Below, in pieces: positions 39,008-45,951 of a stretch of DNA of 64,000 bases. Within the stretch, counting starts at the first letter, position 1; each line of letters starts with the position of its first letter. Under the pieces are notes generated by a model. It saw nothing but the letters and a program-made list of their open reading frames with translations, searched no databases and had not been told where the DNA came from. A program made the position numbers and the translations under genes. The stretch is taken from the NCBI RefSeq assembly GCF_018861125.1, contig NZ_JAHKQN010000018.1:124001-188000 (forward strand), given 5' to 3'. The stretch comes from Cellulophaga baltica (GTDB lineage Bacteria; Bacteroidota; Bacteroidia; Flavobacteriales; Flavobacteriaceae).

Positions 39008-40210
39008 ATGGCAAACCGAGCACGCCTAAAGTATAAAACCAACCTATTTTTAAAGGTAACCTATATCTCCTCAGCAGTATGCGCTTTATTTGCATTTGCA
39101 TGTTATTTTCTATTAAACATAAAAGTAGTAATACCTACTACGTTATTAATCTATAGCTTACTTAATATTATAAATATTCTTTTATTTTTAAAACACAAGA
39201 GAATAACTATCACCTATAATTTAACCTCAATATTTACATTAATCAGCACTGTAATAATTACATTATTTAGTGGTGGTATTAATAGTCCATTTATTTTCAT
39301 GCTCGGGCTTATAGTTTTTGCAAGTTATATAAATGCCAAAAAGCTCGGAGCGTTTTACTTATACTTGACATTTTTAATAATAACGTTATTATTTTTAGCT
39401 AATATTTTTGAACCTTCATTTATAACAAATGAAGTGCCTGATGCTTCTAAAAACTGGTTTAGTTTTATAAGTGTATTATTTGCAATGTATTTACTTGGTG
39501 CTGTATTTGGTAAATTATTAATTAAAGCTCAAAGTGAAATATATTCTTCAAAAGTTGCTTTTGAGAAAAAAGTAAAAGAAAAAGATACTTTAATAAAAGA
39601 GGTTCACCATAGAGTTAAAAACAATTTACAAACAGTAAGTAGTCTTCTTAGTTTACAAGCACGTAGTATAAAAGACACAGAAATTAAAACCATGATAAAA
39701 AGTAGCCAAAATAGAGTAAACTCCATGGCTATGGTTCACGAAATGCTATACATGCGCGAAGATTTATCTAAAATTGAATACAAATCGTATGTGGAAGAAT
39801 TAAGTGAATACCTTGTAAGATCTATAAAGGGTACTGATAATGGAATTAAAGTAGATATAGATATTATTGATATCAATTTAGGAATTGACACTGCTATACC
39901 ACTTGGCTTACTAATTAATGAAGCTATTACAAATTCATTAAAATACGGTATAAAAGAAAACACTGGAGGAGAAATAAATATTTCTCTTAAAAAAGAAACT
40001 GAAAATGATTATGTATTGAATATAGGTGATAATGGTGAAGGATATCCAGAAACTATTACTCCTAAAAATTCAAAATCTTTAGGTCTAAAATTAATTTACA
40101 ATTTAACACGACAATTAAAAGGTTCCATATTAAAAGACGCTACTAAAAAAGGAACTAATTATATTATTACTTTCAAAGAAATTAACCAGACTTTTCACCC
40201 GGCTCAATAA
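39008..40210 (+). CDS. Membrane sensor histidine kinase (HisKA_2)
   Basis: A 400-aa kinase. Residues 1-175 hold about six membrane helices with very short loops, like a 6TM sensor without a periplasmic domain. A coiled linker (FEKKVKEKDTLIK) leads to the HisKA_2 dimerisation box EVHHRVKNNLQTVSSLL (about 199-215, phospho-His in HH), then an HATPase with N-box NEAITNSLKYGI and G-box GDNGEGYP. No response regulator is adjacent on this strand; a stand-alone receiver is at 50.9 kb. It is convergent with the small-secreted-protein cluster, 13 nt apart, which makes a functional link worth testing. Confidence 0.92.
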   Translation: MANRARLKYKTNLFLKVTYISSAVCALFAFACYFLLNIKVVIPTTLLIYSLLNIINILLFLKHKRITITYNLTSIFTLISTVIITLFSGGINSPFIFMLGLIVFASYINAKKLGAFYLYLTFLIITLLFLANIFEPSFITNEVPDASKNWFSFISVLFAMYLLGAVFGKLLIKAQSEIYSSKVAFEKKVKEKDTLIKEVHHRVKNNLQTVSSLLSLQARSIKDTEIKTMIKSSQNRVNSMAMVHEMLYMREDLSKIEYKSYVEELSEYLVRSIKGTDNGIKVDIDIIDINLGIDTAIPLGLLINEAITNSLKYGIKENTGGEINISLKKETENDYVLNIGDNGEGYPETITPKNSKSLGLKLIYNLTRQLKGSILKDATKKGTNYIITFKEINQTFHPAQ

Positions 40211-40223
40211 AGAAGTAATTTAT

Positions 40224-40337
40224 TTACTTTTTCACTCTAACTTTAATTATCTTTAATGTTCTTTTTTTATAATTATTGTAAATCAAAAAAATTGTACTAA
40301 ATACTAGAGACAAAGCTACTACTATTAAAGTCATCAT
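40224..40337 (-). CDS. 37-aa single-span membrane peptide behind small secreted protein 1
   Basis: The ORF begins 2 nt after the stop of the 40340-40573 gene (M-M-T-L-I-V-V-A-L-S-L-V...). One hydrophobic helix (about residues 3-19) is followed by a basic tail (NNYKKRTLKIIKVRVKK). The peptide encoded 2 nt after the third paralogue (41179-41253) has the same layout and similar residues (TL, hydrophobic run, LIY/LLY, N). The repeated, exact 2-nt spacing supports a real gene. Function unknown; toxin-like, regulatory or signal roles are all possible. Confidence 0.5.
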   Translation of the reverse strand: MMTLIVVALSLVFSTIFLIYNNYKKRTLKIIKVRVKK

Positions 40338-40339
40338 AA

Positions 40340-40573
40340 TTAAGCTAATTTAATTTTGTTATATGTTGCTTCAAAAGACAATGCTTTTAAAACTTCGTGA
40401 TTTTTTGTCTTATATAAACGAACAGTTTTAACATCAGTACTTTTAATTAACCTCTGTTTTATTAAAACTGTGCTTTTTACTTCGCACGCTTTTACAACTA
40501 AAGCAGGTTTATCTTGAGCTTTAGCGATAAATCCTATAAAAAGAAAAAATATAATAGTTAAAATAGCTTTCAT
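40340..40573 (-). CDS. Small secreted protein, paralogue 1
   Basis: 77 aa: signal peptide MKAILTIIFFLFIGFIAKA then QDKP; mature part about 58 aa, basic, ending KIKLA. The most divergent of the three paralogues. It keeps the core K-T-V-R-L-Y-x(2-3)-N-x-E/K-V-x-K-x-L-x-F and the terminal K-x-K-L-A. Its TAnnTTTA box and ACCCCAAGnCATGA start context match the other copies. It has extra cysteines around residues 30 (ACEVK) in the mature region. A membrane mini-ORF follows after 2 nt. No family was recognised. Confidence 0.75.
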   Translation of the reverse strand: MKAILTIIFFLFIGFIAKAQDKPALVVKACEVKSTVLIKQRLIKSTDVKTVRLYKTKNHEVLKALSFEATYNKIKLA

Positions 40574-40629
40574 GTCTTGGGGTATTCTTCTGTAAATATA
40601 TTACTTAAAAGAAATATATTTTACACCTA

Positions 40630-40661
40630 GTCGCTCAGCGACATGTATCTGTCGGTCGCTG
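40630..40661. repeat. GTCGC/GCGAC repeat cluster upstream of paralogue 1
   Basis: GTCGC TCA GCGAC is a perfect 5-bp inverted repeat (40630-40642), and CAGCGAC (40636-40642) is again mirrored by GTCGCTG (40655-40661). This places three half-sites in 32 bp, 57 nt before the ATG. It shares the AGCGA core with the direct repeats before paralogues 2 and 3. Possibly a regulator binding site. Confidence 0.5.
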
Positions 40662-40727
40662 AATAATTAACTTCCTTTATTTAACCCATTTTACGCTTTC
40701 AAAACTAACTCGTAAAATAAAACTTGT

Positions 40728-40958
40728 TTAAGCTAATTTTGTTTTCTTAATTTTAGTTGAAAAAGATAATTCTTTTAAAACCTTATAATTTTTGTTCATA
40801 TATAAACGAGCAACTTCAGTTTCATTACTTGTCATTACTTCTTTTACTAACACAATATTCTCTTTTTTAGCCGCTTCTTTTACTGATGCTGCATTTTCTT
40901 GTGCATTAGCAAAAAGACCGATAAAAAGAACAAATGTGATAGTTAAAATAGTTTTCAT
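40728..40958 (-). CDS. Small secreted protein, paralogue 2
   Basis: 76 aa: signal peptide MKTILTITFVLFIGLFANA then QEN; mature part about 57 aa. The conserved core is VARLYMNKNYKVLKELSF followed by STKIKKTKLA, close to paralogue 3 (ARLYMDRNYKVKKELAF). No Cys in the mature part. The 5' untranslated leader and promoter block are duplicated from or to paralogue 3. No membrane mini-ORF survives behind it; the equivalent position reads AAG TTT and closes after a few codons. Function unknown. Confidence 0.78.
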   Translation of the reverse strand: MKTILTITFVLFIGLFANAQENAASVKEAAKKENIVLVKEVMTSNETEVARLYMNKNYKVLKELSFSTKIKKTKLA

Positions 40959-40974
40959 GACTTGGGTTTTTCTT

Positions 40975-41084
40975 TTGTAAAGGTAGTATTAAGACCAAGT
41001 ATTCTAATTGTAAATTCGCTTAACACCCATTAAATTTCGCTGTCTGAATTAAAAGCAGACAAAGTGTTATAATTGCTCGGTAAC
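40975..41084 (-). repeat. Duplicated promoter block, copy A (upstream of paralogue 2)
   Basis: This ~110-nt stretch is similar to 41516-41625 over its full length. It ends at the TAnnTTTA box and contains ACTTG, two AGCGA copies exactly 21 bp apart, a CAGAC-type motif and a GAGCAA-type motif in the same order. It indicates tandem duplication of gene plus promoter with a unit of about 541 bp. Confidence 0.75.
41016..41041 (-). promoter_or_regulatory. Direct repeat AGCGA, 21-bp spacing (paralogue 2)
   Basis: Minus-strand AGCGA at 41041-41037 and 41020-41016, period 21 bp (two helical turns), about 31-56 nt upstream of the TACCTTTA box. The identical arrangement precedes paralogue 3. Confidence 0.5.
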
Positions 41085-41178
41085 TGCAAAAAACTTAAAT
41101 ATAGGTTACCGAATTTTTTGGTATTTAAACGAATGAAATAAAAAGTAAAAGAGCAGTAAAGAAAGCTTTGAAAGTATT

Positions 41179-41253
41179 TTAATCTTTTTGATTAAAATAA
41201 AGTAATTGAAAGACTACTGAAATAATAAGTATAAGAACTAAAAGCGTTAACAC
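41179..41253 (-). CDS. 24-aa membrane peptide behind small secreted protein 3 (GTG start)
   Basis: The ORF starts with GTG 2 nt after the 41256-41498 gene and encodes a 24-residue hydrophobic peptide (L-T-L-L-V-L-I-L-I-I-S-V-V-F-Q-L-L-Y-F-N-Q-K-D after the start). It aligns with the first part of the 37-aa peptide behind paralogue 1 (M-T-L-I-V-V-A-L...). It has the same position and spacing, but a shorter tail and a non-ATG start. Small ORFs arise by chance in A/T-rich DNA; the paired occurrence is the main support. Confidence 0.45.
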   Translation of the reverse strand: MLTLLVLILIISVVFQLLYFNQKD

Positions 41254-41255
41254 TA

Positions 41256-41498
41256 TTATGCTAATTTAGATTTGTTAGCTTTAGTTTTAAAAGCTAATTC
41301 TTTTTTTACTTTGTAATTTCTATCCATATATAAACGAGCTACAGAATTTTCAGTAGTGTTTAATTCTTTTGTTACATTTTCATTTGCGATAACTACTTGC
41401 TCAGTTTTAACTGGATTAGATTCAACTTTAGCATTGTCTTGTGCATTAGCAAAAAGACCGATAAATAAAACAAATATAATAGTAACAATAGCTTTCAT
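41256..41498 (-). CDS. Small secreted protein, paralogue 3
   Basis: 80 aa: signal peptide MKAIVTIIFVLFIGLFANA then QDNAK; mature part about 61 aa with ARLYMDRNYKVKKELAF and a terminal NKSKLA. The signal peptide is nearly identical to paralogue 2 (FVLFIGLFANAQ). First copy of the array in reading direction; the promoter block is the upstream twin of paralogue 2. No known domain is recognised. The conserved RLY-x-x-x-NYKV-x-KEL motif and KLA end suggest a short secreted peptide or periplasmic protein with a fixed function. Confidence 0.78.
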   Translation of the reverse strand: MKAIVTIIFVLFIGLFANAQDNAKVESNPVKTEQVVIANENVTKELNTTENSVARLYMDRNYKVKKELAFKTKANKSKLA

Positions 41499-41515
41499 AA
41501 CTTGGGGTTTTCTTT

Positions 41516-41625
41516 TTGTAAAGGTACCTTCAGTTACAAGTATTTAAATTTAAAAATCGCTCAAAAACCCCTATTTTTCGCTATCTGAACAAAAAACAGA
41601 CAAAGTGTATTTAATGCTCGATAAC
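41516..41625 (-). repeat. Duplicated promoter block, copy B (upstream of paralogue 3)
   Basis: Twin of 40975-41084: same order of TAnnTTTA box, ACTTG, two AGCGA copies 21 bp apart (41561-41557 and 41582-41578) and CAGA/GAGCA motifs, with scattered substitutions. The sequence divergence suggests an old rather than recent duplication. Confidence 0.75.
41557..41582 (-). promoter_or_regulatory. Direct repeat AGCGA, 21-bp spacing (paralogue 3)
   Basis: Minus-strand AGCGA at 41582-41578 and 41561-41557, period 21 bp, about 31-56 nt upstream of the TACCTTTA box at 41519-41526. Confidence 0.5.
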
Positions 41626-41685
41626 GGAATTTGAGCTAAAAATCGGTGGTCGAATCAATGTGTATTTCATCGATACGAATTTAAA

Positions 41686-42369
41686 TTACAATTTTATTAA
41701 TAGATTAGGATTAGGGCAATTATTACGGTAAAAAGTGGTGTCTTTTTGATTACACACTCCTGGATAGTCCCCTTTATAGTTTCCTAAATCTTTTATAACT
41801 TGAAAATGCAAATGCGGAGCATAGTTTACATTTATATCTGGAGTGCCTAGTTGAGCTAACACATCCCCTTTAGTAAGAAGTTCTCCTACTACTATATTAT
41901 TTAATGATTCTATAGATAAATGACCATATAAAGTATAAAACTGCTCACCCTTTAAATTATGTTCTAAAATTATAGTAGGGCCGTAATCACCACTGGTATT
42001 ATTATTTTTAAAACTATGTACTACCCCTTCTAAAGGAACAATTACATTTGTTCCTGCTTTTGCCCAATAATCAATACCTAAATGAATGTTTCGGATTGTT
42101 TCTTCATTTCCAGAGAAACTACTCTTATCCGCATAGATGTTTCTTTTCTCTAAATAACCACCATAAGCAACTAAAGCATTATCCTTATTAAGGACCTCCT
42201 CTTCAATATATATTTGACAAGCATCAGGATTGGTAATTTTAACACCTTTTAATTCCTTATTAGTTTCAGATAAATCTAAGCTCGTATATTTATTTAAAGG
42301 AATGCCATTATCTAAGATAGAAATTGGTGCTTCAGATAAAGAAAATAAATAATGCTCGAATATATTCAT
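41686..42369 (-). CDS. M23 family metallopeptidase (LytM/peptidase M23)
   Basis: A 227-aa zinc endopeptidase that cleaves peptidoglycan cross-bridges. The M23 domain covers about residues 85-215, with zinc ligands HLGIDYW (His92, Asp96) and HLHFQV (second His of HLH, about 187), and the catalytic-side segment YTLYGHLS. The first 80 residues are not a clear signal peptide, and the enzyme carries no LysM or anchor, so the export route is uncertain. Single-gene unit, divergent from msrA (122 nt). Confidence 0.9.
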   Translation of the reverse strand: MNIFEHYLFSLSEAPISILDNGIPLNKYTSLDLSETNKELKGVKITNPDACQIYIEEEVLNKDNALVAYGGYLEKRNIYADKSSFSGNEETIRNIHLGIDYWAKAGTNVIVPLEGVVHSFKNNNTSGDYGPTIILEHNLKGEQFYTLYGHLSIESLNNIVVGELLTKGDVLAQLGTPDINVNYAPHLHFQVIKDLGNYKGDYPGVCNQKDTTFYRNNCPNPNLLIKL

Positions 42370-42491
42370 AAGGTTAAAGTATTAAATTACTTTCTCATCT
42401 GAAACAATGCTTTTATCATATTATTAACAACTTTTAAATAATAGCTACGTAAGTTGTCTTAAAGTAAAACTACTAACATAAAAAAAATATA

Positions 42492-43163
42492 ATGAAATAT
42501 ATCAAAATAAGTTTTTTAGCACTGGTAACTTTAGTTACAACAAGTTGCAATTCAAAAAATAAAAAAGTAGAAAAAAAAGCTATTGAGCCAATTACCCAAA
42601 CTAATCAAGATTTATCAAAGTACGAAACTGCTTATTTTGCTAGTGGTTGTTTTTGGTGTGTTGAGGCTATTTTTGAGAGTGTAAAAGGTGTTAAAGAAGT
42701 GGTTTCTGGCTATTCTGGCGGAACAGAAAAAAACCCTACTTACAAACAAGTAAGTTATGGAAAAACTACTCATGCCGAGGCTGTAAAGGTATATTACGAT
42801 CCAAAAGTAATCTCTTTTAATGATCTAGTAAAAGTTTACTTTGGTTCTCATGACCCAACCACAGTTGATGGTCAAGGTCCTGATATGGGAAAGCAATACC
42901 GTTCAATAGCATTTTATAAAAATGAAAATGAGAAAAAAAGTATTGAGAGCTACATGGCTAAAATTAAAGCTAGTAAAATATATAGTAAACCTTTGGCTAC
43001 ACAGGTTGTGAAATTTACTAAGTTTTACGATGCTGAAGATTACCACCAAGATTTTGAGAAAAATAACCCGAACCAATCTTATATTAAAGCAGTATCAGTA
43101 CCTCGCTTAAAACGTTTTCAAAAAAGCTATCCTGAACTTTTAAAAAAGGATGCTCACCACTAA
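42492..43163 (+). CDS. msrA: Peptide methionine sulfoxide reductase MsrA, lipoprotein
   Basis: Reduces Met-S-sulfoxide in proteins. 223 aa. An N-terminal lipoprotein signal (LALVTLVTTSCNS, modified Cys19) places it outside the cytoplasm. The catalytic core begins with ASGCFWCVEAIFESVKG (Cys53 nucleophile in GCFWC), then VVSGYSGGTEKNPTY, HAEAVKVYYDP and FGSHDPTT, and a C-terminal tail with YHQDFEKNNPNQSY. An extracytoplasmic MsrA fits repair of oxidised envelope proteins. A terminator follows. Confidence 0.95.
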   Translation: MKYIKISFLALVTLVTTSCNSKNKKVEKKAIEPITQTNQDLSKYETAYFASGCFWCVEAIFESVKGVKEVVSGYSGGTEKNPTYKQVSYGKTTHAEAVKVYYDPKVISFNDLVKVYFGSHDPTTVDGQGPDMGKQYRSIAFYKNENEKKSIESYMAKIKASKIYSKPLATQVVKFTKFYDAEDYHQDFEKNNPNQSYIKAVSVPRLKRFQKSYPELLKKDAHH

Positions 43164-43229
43164 AACGCCTATATAACCATTTCTTATTTTAAAAATTAAA
43201 ATTAAGCAAGTGTATAAAAAATTCATATG

Positions 43230-43265
43230 AAACCTCATTTATTTTAAAAGTAAATGAGGTTTTTA
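43230..43265 (+). terminator. Intrinsic terminator after msrA
   Basis: 12-bp stem AAACCTCATTTA / TAAATGAGGTTT, 9-nt loop, T-rich tail, 66 nt after the msrA stop codon. Confidence 0.88.
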
Positions 43266-43324
43266 GTTTTCTTTAATTTAATCACTTTAAAAAAGTTTAA
43301 TTTTACGGTCTAAAATCAAATCTT

Positions 43325-44227
43325 TTGAATCAAATTACAATTAAAAACGATAGCATAACTCTTACCGTAATTGATTACGGAGCTATTATTCAAAAAATAA
43401 TCGTTAAAGATAAAAATGGTATTCCTAATAACATGGTAATTGGCCATGATAAACCAGAAGATTATTTAAATGATGACATGTATTTAAGCGCATGTATTGG
43501 TAGGTATGCTGGTCGTATTGCCGATGGAAAATTTTCATTAAATGGCACTGATTATACTTTATTTGAAGATAACGGAATTCATTTGCATGGTGGTAAAAAA
43601 GGTTTCAACCAAAAATACTTTACTATTGAAGAGGTTAAGGAAAGTGAAGAACCCTTTATTAAGCTATCCTATTTAAGTCCACATTTAGAAGAAGGGTATC
43701 CTGGAAACTTAAAAGTAATGGTTACATATGCTCTTATTGGTAATAGTTTAAAAATTACACATGAAGCCACTACAGATAAAACTACGGTACTAAATTTAAC
43801 AAATCACGCCTACTTTAAATTAGACAACCAACCAACGGTAAGTAATTACAATTTAGAACTTGGTTGCTCTCGGAAGTTAGAAACTAATGACAAGCTATTA
43901 CCGTCTGGTAATTTTGTGAATATTGCAGGCACTTCTTACGATTTTAGAACAAAGAAAAAAATTAACGACATTAAATTAGATACACCATTTGAGATAGACC
44001 ATAATAGAACTAAAGCAGCATCAGTTAACTCTGAAGTAACTGGCATTACAATGGAAGTGACGACAAATCAACCAGCATTAATCGTTTATACACCTCCTGT
44101 AACTGGTTCTATATGTTTTGAGACTCAGAATTTCCCTGATGCTCCAAATCAAAACAATTTCCCTTCTAGTAAATTAGAACCTGGAGAAAAGTATTTTAAC
44201 GAATCATTTTTTACATTTTCAGTATAA
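43325..44227 (+). CDS. galM: Aldose 1-epimerase (GalM-like)
   Basis: Interconverts alpha and beta anomers of aldoses such as galactose. 300 aa beta-sandwich enzyme. Visible: VIDYGAIIQKIIVKDKNG, IGRYAGRIADGKFSLNG, NGIHLHGGKKGFNQ with a catalytic-region His, TNHAYFKLD (second His), and a Glu in ETQNFPDAPNQ near the C-terminus. The start is TTG at 43325; no ATG lies close by. It ends 62 nt before a shared bidirectional terminator. Confidence 0.93.
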   Translation: MNQITIKNDSITLTVIDYGAIIQKIIVKDKNGIPNNMVIGHDKPEDYLNDDMYLSACIGRYAGRIADGKFSLNGTDYTLFEDNGIHLHGGKKGFNQKYFTIEEVKESEEPFIKLSYLSPHLEEGYPGNLKVMVTYALIGNSLKITHEATTDKTTVLNLTNHAYFKLDNQPTVSNYNLELGCSRKLETNDKLLPSGNFVNIAGTSYDFRTKKKINDIKLDTPFEIDHNRTKAASVNSEVTGITMEVTTNQPALIVYTPPVTGSICFETQNFPDAPNQNNFPSSKLEPGEKYFNESFFTFSV

Positions 44228-44264
44228 AAAATCCCGTCACTTAAATTTAAGTGACGGGATTTTT
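44227..44264. terminator. Bidirectional palindromic terminator between galM and ohr
   Basis: A perfect 38-nt palindrome: AAAAATCCCGTCACTTAAA facing TTTAAGTGACGGGATTTTT. The A/T ends provide U-runs on both strands, so it can stop the convergent galM (+) and Ohr (-) transcripts. Confidence 0.92.
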
Positions 44265-44286
44265 ATTTAATTACCTTAATATTATA

Positions 44287-44715
44287 TTACTCTTCTAATA
44301 ATAAATTTAGAGTTACTGTAATATTATCTTGTGTTGCTTTACTGTAAGGGCAAATTTCATGAGCAGCATTAATTAACTCCTCACCTTTTTCTTTATCTAC
44401 TGTTGGTAAATAAGAATCTAAAGTAGCTTCAATATTAAAACCATCGTCATCTTTTACAAATCCTATAGTTGCCGAAACACTGAAATCACCTAAATCATCA
44501 ATTCCTTTTTCTTTAGCAACTGCTTCTAATGCACCTGCAAAACATGTTGAGTATGCTGCTGCAAATAATTGTTCTGGATTTGTATATTTTTCTTGAATTG
44601 TAGCATCAGTATTATTAGGCATTTTAACATCTAAATCTATTAAGCCTCCTTCTGTAGTCACATGTCCGCTTCTACCTCCTTTATTTGTTGCACTTGATTC
44701 AAATATCGTTTTCAT
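44287..44715 (-). CDS. ohr: Organic hydroperoxide resistance protein (Ohr)
   Basis: A 142-aa Ohr/OsmC-fold peroxidase that reduces organic hydroperoxides with lipoyl-type thiols. The two catalytic cysteines are Cys58 in AAAYSTCFAGALE and Cys122 in HEICPYSKATQDN. The N-terminus (ATNKGGRSGHVTTEGGLIDL) is typical of the Ohr branch. It is a single gene, divergent from a GT2 glycosyltransferase across a 279-nt spacer. A second OsmC-family member is at 58991-59395. Confidence 0.93.
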   Translation of the reverse strand: MKTIFESSATNKGGRSGHVTTEGGLIDLDVKMPNNTDATIQEKYTNPEQLFAAAYSTCFAGALEAVAKEKGIDDLGDFSVSATIGFVKDDDGFNIEATLDSYLPTVDKEKGEELINAAHEICPYSKATQDNITVTLNLLLEE

Positions 44716-44967
44716 AAATTCTGTTTTAAATTAACTTAATTATAGGTTTAATATAGTGATTGATACACAACTTACGAAGAATGAATTATTAAATTTGTGT
44801 GAATCTTTAACATAGTTTCTTAATTCATTATTTAATTTTTATTTATTACATCAAAACAAGTTATATTAATTAAGTATTCCTGAAAAATGTACGATAATCA
44901 AATAAATATTTTATTTATTCGTATCGAACAACAATTAGGTTTTCATCAAAAACTTAAATAAATAGCA

Positions 44968-44975
44968 TAAATTTG
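44968..44975 (+). promoter_or_regulatory. Candidate -7 box before the GT2 gene
   Basis: TAAATTTG fits TAnnTTTG, 19 nt before the ATG at 44995. Confidence 0.45.
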
Positions 44976-44994
44976 CAAGCACAAAAAATATATT

Positions 44995-45951
44995 ATGGCT
45001 GTTATTACAGATTCACTGCTTTCTATTGTTGTACCATTATATAACGAGGAAGATAATGTGGTATTACTTACAGAAAAAATACACGAAAGCTTAGTTGGTT
45101 ACAATTACCAGATCATATATATTGATGATTTTTCAAAAGACGCAACACGTAAGGTTGTAAAGGAAATGAATGACGAGCTTGTTCATTTAATTGAATTAAA
45201 GAAAAATTATGGACAAAGTTTAGCTCTTGCTGCAGGTATTGATTATGCAGAAGGGGAATATATCATTACTATGGATGGTGATTTACAAAATGACCCAAGT
45301 GATATCCCTGAAATGTTGAGCTATGCTGTTGAAGGTGAATACGATTTAATTACCGGTATTCGCCAAAAAAGAAAGGATTCATTAGTTAAAAAAATACCTT
45401 CTAAAATTGCTAATTTTTTAGTTAGAAGAGTTACTAAACTTGATATTAAAGATAATGGCTGTGCTTTAAAAGTTTTTACAAAAGATATTGCTAAAGATTT
45501 AAATCTTTATGGTGAAATGCACCGTTTTATTACATTACTTGCACACCTTGAAGGCGCTCAAATAAAACAAGTGCCCGTAAAACATCATGCGAGACATGCA
45601 GGTGTTTCTAAATATGGTTTAGAACGTGTATTTAAAGTAATTGCAGATATGATGTTGTTACTTTTCATCCGTAAATATTTCCAACGCCCTATTCACCTAT
45701 TTGGTATTTTTGGTGTGCTTATGATTTTAGTTGGTGGATTAATAAACATTTACCTACTAGTTGTGAAAGCTTTGGGTGAAGATATAGGCAACAGACCTTT
45801 ACTAACTTTTGGCATGATGCTAATTTTAGCTGGTATTCAACTTTTTACCATTGGTATTGTCATGGAGCTTTTAATACGTACTTATTATGAATCGCAACAA
45901 AAAAGACCTTACCGAATTAAAAAAGTATCTATAGGTGAGAAAACCAAATAA
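44995..45951 (+). CDS. GT2 glycosyltransferase (polyprenyl-phosphate sugar synthase, GtrB/DPM-like)
   Basis: A 318-aa GT-A fold enzyme that moves a sugar from a nucleotide donor to polyprenyl phosphate. Seen: SIVVPLYNEEDNVVLL (12-27), the nucleotide motif YIDDFSKDATRK (usual DDGSxD has Phe in place of Gly here), MDGDLQNDPSDIPEML (DXD in DGD), and KDNGCALKVF. Two C-terminal helices (about 238-300) anchor it, as in GtrB. The next gene, a YbhN-like membrane protein, overlaps its last 17 nt, so the pair is co-translated. Confidence 0.9.
   Translation: MAVITDSLLSIVVPLYNEEDNVVLLTEKIHESLVGYNYQIIYIDDFSKDATRKVVKEMNDELVHLIELKKNYGQSLALAAGIDYAEGEYIITMDGDLQNDPSDIPEMLSYAVEGEYDLITGIRQKRKDSLVKKIPSKIANFLVRRVTKLDIKDNGCALKVFTKDIAKDLNLYGEMHRFITLLAHLEGAQIKQVPVKHHARHAGVSKYGLERVFKVIADMMLLLFIRKYFQRPIHLFGIFGVLMILVGGLINIYLLVVKALGEDIGNRPLLTFGMMLILAGIQLFTIGIVMELLIRTYYESQQKRPYRIKKVSIGEKTK

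Noticed and set aside
38821-40580. Assigning the stand-alone receiver at 50.9 kb as the partner of the HisKA_2 kinase
   Set aside because: The two genes are 11 kb apart and nothing in the sequence links them; stated only as a possibility.
44887-44961. 24-codon ORF (M-Y-D-N-Q-I-N...) in the ohr/GT2 spacer
   Set aside because: No ribosome-binding or conserved context, no helix or signal pattern, and no repeat partner; chance ORFs of this length are common at this A+T content.
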